A DNA stretch of 7,480 nt from Alphaproteobacteria bacterium (GTDB lineage Bacteria; Pseudomonadota; Alphaproteobacteria; UBA8366; Aestuariispiraceae): assembly GCA_006844765.1 (NCBI GenBank), contig SPJV01000084.1, positions 1-7,480 of the forward strand, given 5' to 3'. The position numbers were made by a program, and so were the translations under genes. Shown piece by piece: positions 5,783 through 7,480 of this stretch (the stretch's first letter is position 1; the number at the start of each line of letters is the position of its first letter). The notes beneath the pieces were generated by a model. That model was given only the letters and a program-made list of their open reading frames with translations, was not told where the DNA came from and searched no databases.

Positions 5783-5811
5783 AAAATAAGTTATCGCACA
5801 ATGCACGTCAA
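5783..5811 (-). promoter_or_regulatory. Promoter of the 151-aa XRE operon
   Basis: On the minus strand TTGACG (5806-5811, five of six consensus) is separated by 17 bases from TATTTT (5783-5788, four of six). A GCGA half-site (5794-5797) lies in the spacer and a complete operator-like repeat lies at the expected transcription start. The position about 55 bases before the ATG is suitable. Confidence 0.55.
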
Positions 5812-5828
5812 GAATCCCATTGGTAGAA

Positions 5829-5854
5829 TTTCTTTTTCTTTTTCTTTTTCTTTC
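5829..5854. repeat. Hexanucleotide tract (CTTTTT)n
   Basis: TTTC followed by three consecutive TTTTTC units and a partial fourth. The tract lies about 20 bp upstream of the -35 of the XRE operon, in intergenic sequence. Such tracts can vary in copy number by slippage; here a change would alter spacing, not a reading frame. It may also act as a bent or flexible A/T upstream element. Confidence 0.8.
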
Positions 5855-5913
5855 ATTAGGGATGCGCAAGTCAAAGCATGAGGGCTCAATGTAAAGATAA
5901 GAATATAACTTGT

Positions 5914-5929
5914 AATTGAATATTCAATT
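5914..5929. repeat. Perfect 16-bp palindrome AATTGAATATTCAATT
   Basis: All eight arm positions are complementary. It lies in the AT-rich gap between the XRE operon and the helicase gene, about 100 bp from the XRE promoter and 135-150 bp from the helicase start. The form is that of a dimeric regulator's operator; no protein in the window is an obvious binder. It differs from the GCGA-N8-TCGC sites. Confidence 0.6.
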
Positions 5930-5936
5930 GAGTGAT

Positions 5937-5964
5937 ACAATGACAAAACCACACAATGACAAAA
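5937..5964. repeat. Direct repeat of ACAATGACAAAA, two copies
   Basis: Two identical 12-bp copies (5937-5948 and 5953-5964) are separated by four bases, giving a 16-bp period. They begin eight bases after the 16-bp palindrome. Tandem direct repeats near promoters can be activator sites; nothing further identifies them. The surrounding 5855-6063 contains no convincing gene. Confidence 0.6.
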
Positions 5965-5999
5965 TTACTGACCCTTCATCCTGATATTGGTTATTAATG

Positions 6000-6012
6000 G
6001 GACAGACTGTCC
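6000..6012. repeat. 13-bp inverted repeat GGACAG-A-CTGTCC
   Basis: A perfect six-base inverted repeat around a single central A, 52 bp before the helicase ATG and upstream of its candidate promoter. It could be an operator for the helicase gene. It does not match the alphaproteobacterial SOS box (GTTC-N7-GTTC). Confidence 0.5.
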
Positions 6013-6029
6013 ATGGCGCTGTTCAGGCT

Positions 6030-6058
6030 TTCCCAGCCTTTCTCACTGGTTATATTAT
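6030..6058 (+). promoter_or_regulatory. Candidate helicase-gene promoter, possibly giving a leaderless mRNA
   Basis: TTCCCA (6030-6035, four of six -35 bases) and TATTAT (6053-6058, five of six -10 bases) are 17 bp apart. Transcription from this pair would start at about 6064-6066, which is the ATG itself. No Shine-Dalgarno sequence precedes that ATG. A small hairpin, AGGCT/AGCCT (6025-6039), overlaps the -35. Confidence 0.35.
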
Positions 6059-6063
6059 TACGT

Positions 6064-7480
6064 ATGTCTGATCCCCTTGATTATGATGATTTCGAAATGC
6101 CAGCATCACTGGCCGCGCCTGCGCCGCCCGCGCCGGTAAATTCGCCTGCGCCCTGGTTGCCGGGGTTAAATGATGCGCAGCGGGAAGCCGTCGAAGCGAT
6201 TGATGGGCCTGTTCTGGTATTGGCGGGGGCCGGGACTGGGAAGACCCGTGTCCTGACGACGCGTCTTGCGCAAATCCTGCATGAACGCCGTGCCAAGCCG
6301 TATCAGATCCTATGCGTTACCTTTACCAATAAGGCAGCGCGCGAAATGAAGGATCGCGTGGGGCGTCTGATCGGTGGTGTTGGGGAGGGGATGTGGCTCG
6401 GCACTTTCCATGCCCTTGCGACCCGTATTTTGCGGCGCCATGCGGAATTGGTTGGGCTCAAGTCGAATTTCACGATCCTCGATACCGATGATCAGATCCG
6501 CTTGCTGAAGCAGTTGATGGAGGCTGAGCATATCGACGATAAGCGCTGGCCCGCCCGCCTGCTTATCGGGGCGATCCAACGCTGGAAGGATCGGGGGCAA
6601 ACGCCGGACCGGCTGAATGCCGGGGATGGTGGTGAGCTTGCGAATGGTCGGCTGGTGGCTCTGTACAGGGCGTATCAGGAGCGGCTTCAGGCGCTGAATG
6701 CCGCCGACTTCGGCGATTTATTGATGCATAACCTGACGATCTTCACTCAGAATGAAGATGTGCTGCAGCAATATCGCGGTCTGTTCAAATATCTGCTGGT
6801 TGATGAGTATCAAGATACCAACGTCTCGCAATATCTCTGGCTGCGGCTCCTGGCGAAGGGACATAGCAACATTTGCTGTGTCGGTGATGATGACCAATCG
6901 ATCTATGGTTGGCGCGGGGCGGAAGTCGGGAACATCCTGCGATTTGAGAAGGATTTCCCGGGCGCCAAGGTCGTTCGGCTGGAAAAGAACTACAGGTCGA
7001 CCCCGCATATTCTCGGCTGTGCCTCCGGTCTTATCGCCCATAATGAAGGGCGGCTGGGTAAGACACTCTGGACGGATGCAGAGGATGATGGGGACCGGGT
7101 CCGGGTGCGTGGGGTCTGGGACGGGGAGGAAGAAGCCCGCGTCATCGGCGATGAGATTGAAGCCCTGCAGGTCAAGGGGCATCCGCTGGATGAAATCGCC
7201 GTCCTGGTTCGTGCCGGCTTTCAAACCCGAGAATTTGAGGAACGTTTCATAACATTGGGGCTGCCCTATCGGGTTGTCGGCGGCCCGCGTTTCTATGAAC
7301 GCGAAGAGATCCGTGACGCGCTCGCCTATCTTCGGATCGTGCATCAACCGGCAGATGATCTGGCCTTTGAGCGGATCGTGAACAAGCCGGCACGTGGGAT
7401 CGGCAAGACAACCCTGCAGGCGGTCATGGCAGCGGGACGGTTGGGCGGAGTGCCGCTCAGCTTTGCGGCCCGTCAGATCT
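6064..7480 (+). CDS. uvrD: UvrD/PcrA-type ATP-dependent DNA helicase (N-terminal 472 codons, runs off window)
   Basis: A superfamily 1A 3'-5' DNA helicase of nucleotide excision and mismatch repair and replication-fork maintenance. All N-terminal motifs are present in order: Q motif LNDAQREAV (35-43), Walker A AGAGTGKT (54-61), motif Ia TFTNKAAREM (86-95), Walker B VDEYQDT (246-252), motif III GDDDQSIYGWRG (274-285), motif IV NYRST (309-313), and GGPRFYEREEIRD (406 onward) of the 2A/2B region. The DEYQD form of motif II is a common alternative to DEFQD. About 30 acidic/Ala/Pro-rich residues precede the catalytic core, as often in alphaproteobacteria. The frame is open to the window edge; the remaining roughly 250-300 residues of the usual length are outside. 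ATG 6064 is chosen because it gives the typical N-terminus; an in-frame ATG at 6013 would add a hydrophobic stretch. PcrA, or a UvrD-like Rep paralogue, cannot be excluded without the C-terminus. Confidence 0.95.
   Translation, partial: MSDPLDYDDFEMPASLAAPAPPAPVNSPAPWLPGLNDAQREAVEAIDGPVLVLAGAGTGKTRVLTTRLAQILHERRAKPYQILCVTFTNKAAREMKDRVGRLIGGVGEGMWLGTFHALATRILRRHAELVGLKSNFTILDTDDQIRLLKQLMEAEHIDDKRWPARLLIGAIQRWKDRGQTPDRLNAGDGGELANGRLVALYRAYQERLQALNAADFGDLLMHNLTIFTQNEDVLQQYRGLFKYLLVDEYQDTNVSQYLWLRLLAKGHSNICCVGDDDQSIYGWRGAEVGNILRFEKDFPGAKVVRLEKNYRSTPHILGCASGLIAHNEGRLGKTLWTDAEDDGDRVRVRGVWDGEEEARVIGDEIEALQVKGHPLDEIAVLVRAGFQTREFEERFITLGLPYRVVGGPRFYEREEIRDALAYLRIVHQPADDLAFERIVNKPARGIGKTTLQAVMAAGRLGGVPLSFAARQI

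Noticed and set aside
5651..5881. Short open frames through the hexanucleotide tract (KRKRKR on the minus strand, SFSFSF on the plus strand)
   Set aside because: The repeated dipeptides only reflect the CTTTTT tract; there is no ribosome-binding site, and the minus frame overlaps the XRE start region out of frame.
6000..6012. LexA/SOS box for uvrD
   Set aside because: The sequence lacks the GTTC-N7-GTTC (GAAC-N7-GAAC) pattern expected in alphaproteobacteria.
6718..7347. A 209-codon minus-strand open frame
   Set aside because: It is antisense to the UvrD core with motifs II to IV; its protein has no recognisable domain and is a codon-bias shadow.

Overview
The window looks like an alphaproteobacterial chromosome, probably of the Rhodospirillales type. 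This is inferred from gene content and protein style (a CBS-type CLC protein, an alphaproteobacterial-style XRE regulator, a UvrD with an acidic, Ala/Pro-rich N-terminus) and from moderately high GC in the two flanks. No rRNA, tRNA, transposase, integrase or CRISPR array was seen, so the taxonomic call rests on protein resemblance alone.

Left flank (1-2020, minus strand): a CLC chloride-channel/transporter protein with two C-terminal CBS domains, translationally coupled through a GTGA overlap to the first 85 codons of an EamA/DMT-type membrane transporter that runs off the window. A promoter candidate and a small hairpin lie upstream of the CLC gene, after a strong intrinsic terminator (2138-2183) that closes the next gene.

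Middle (2250-5930) is the accessory-looking part and is visibly richer in A/T than the flanks. It holds a minus-strand XRE regulator (138 aa) divergent from a plus-strand GNAT-type acetyltransferase (248 aa), then a minus-strand three-gene unit in transcription order: an XRE repressor-like protein (151 aa), a second HTH protein with a long polar N-terminus (237 aa), and an unrecognised 303-aa protein whose C-terminus resembles PAS_5-type domains. The 303-aa gene and the GNAT gene converge and overlap by 42 bp. The promoters of both short XRE genes carry the same inverted repeat, GCGA-N8-TCGC. In one promoter it exactly fills the spacer between the -35 and -10 hexamers, which suggests one shared autoregulatory circuit.

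Right flank (5930-7480, plus strand): an AT-rich intergenic region with a perfect 16-bp palindrome, a tandem 12-bp direct repeat and a 13-bp inverted repeat, followed by the first 472 codons of a UvrD/PcrA-type DNA helicase. This gene has no visible Shine-Dalgarno sequence and may be translated from a leaderless mRNA.

The most interesting unit is the XRE-HTH-unknown cassette with its GNAT neighbour and shared operators, sitting between two conserved housekeeping-type loci. Its function cannot be read from the sequence.
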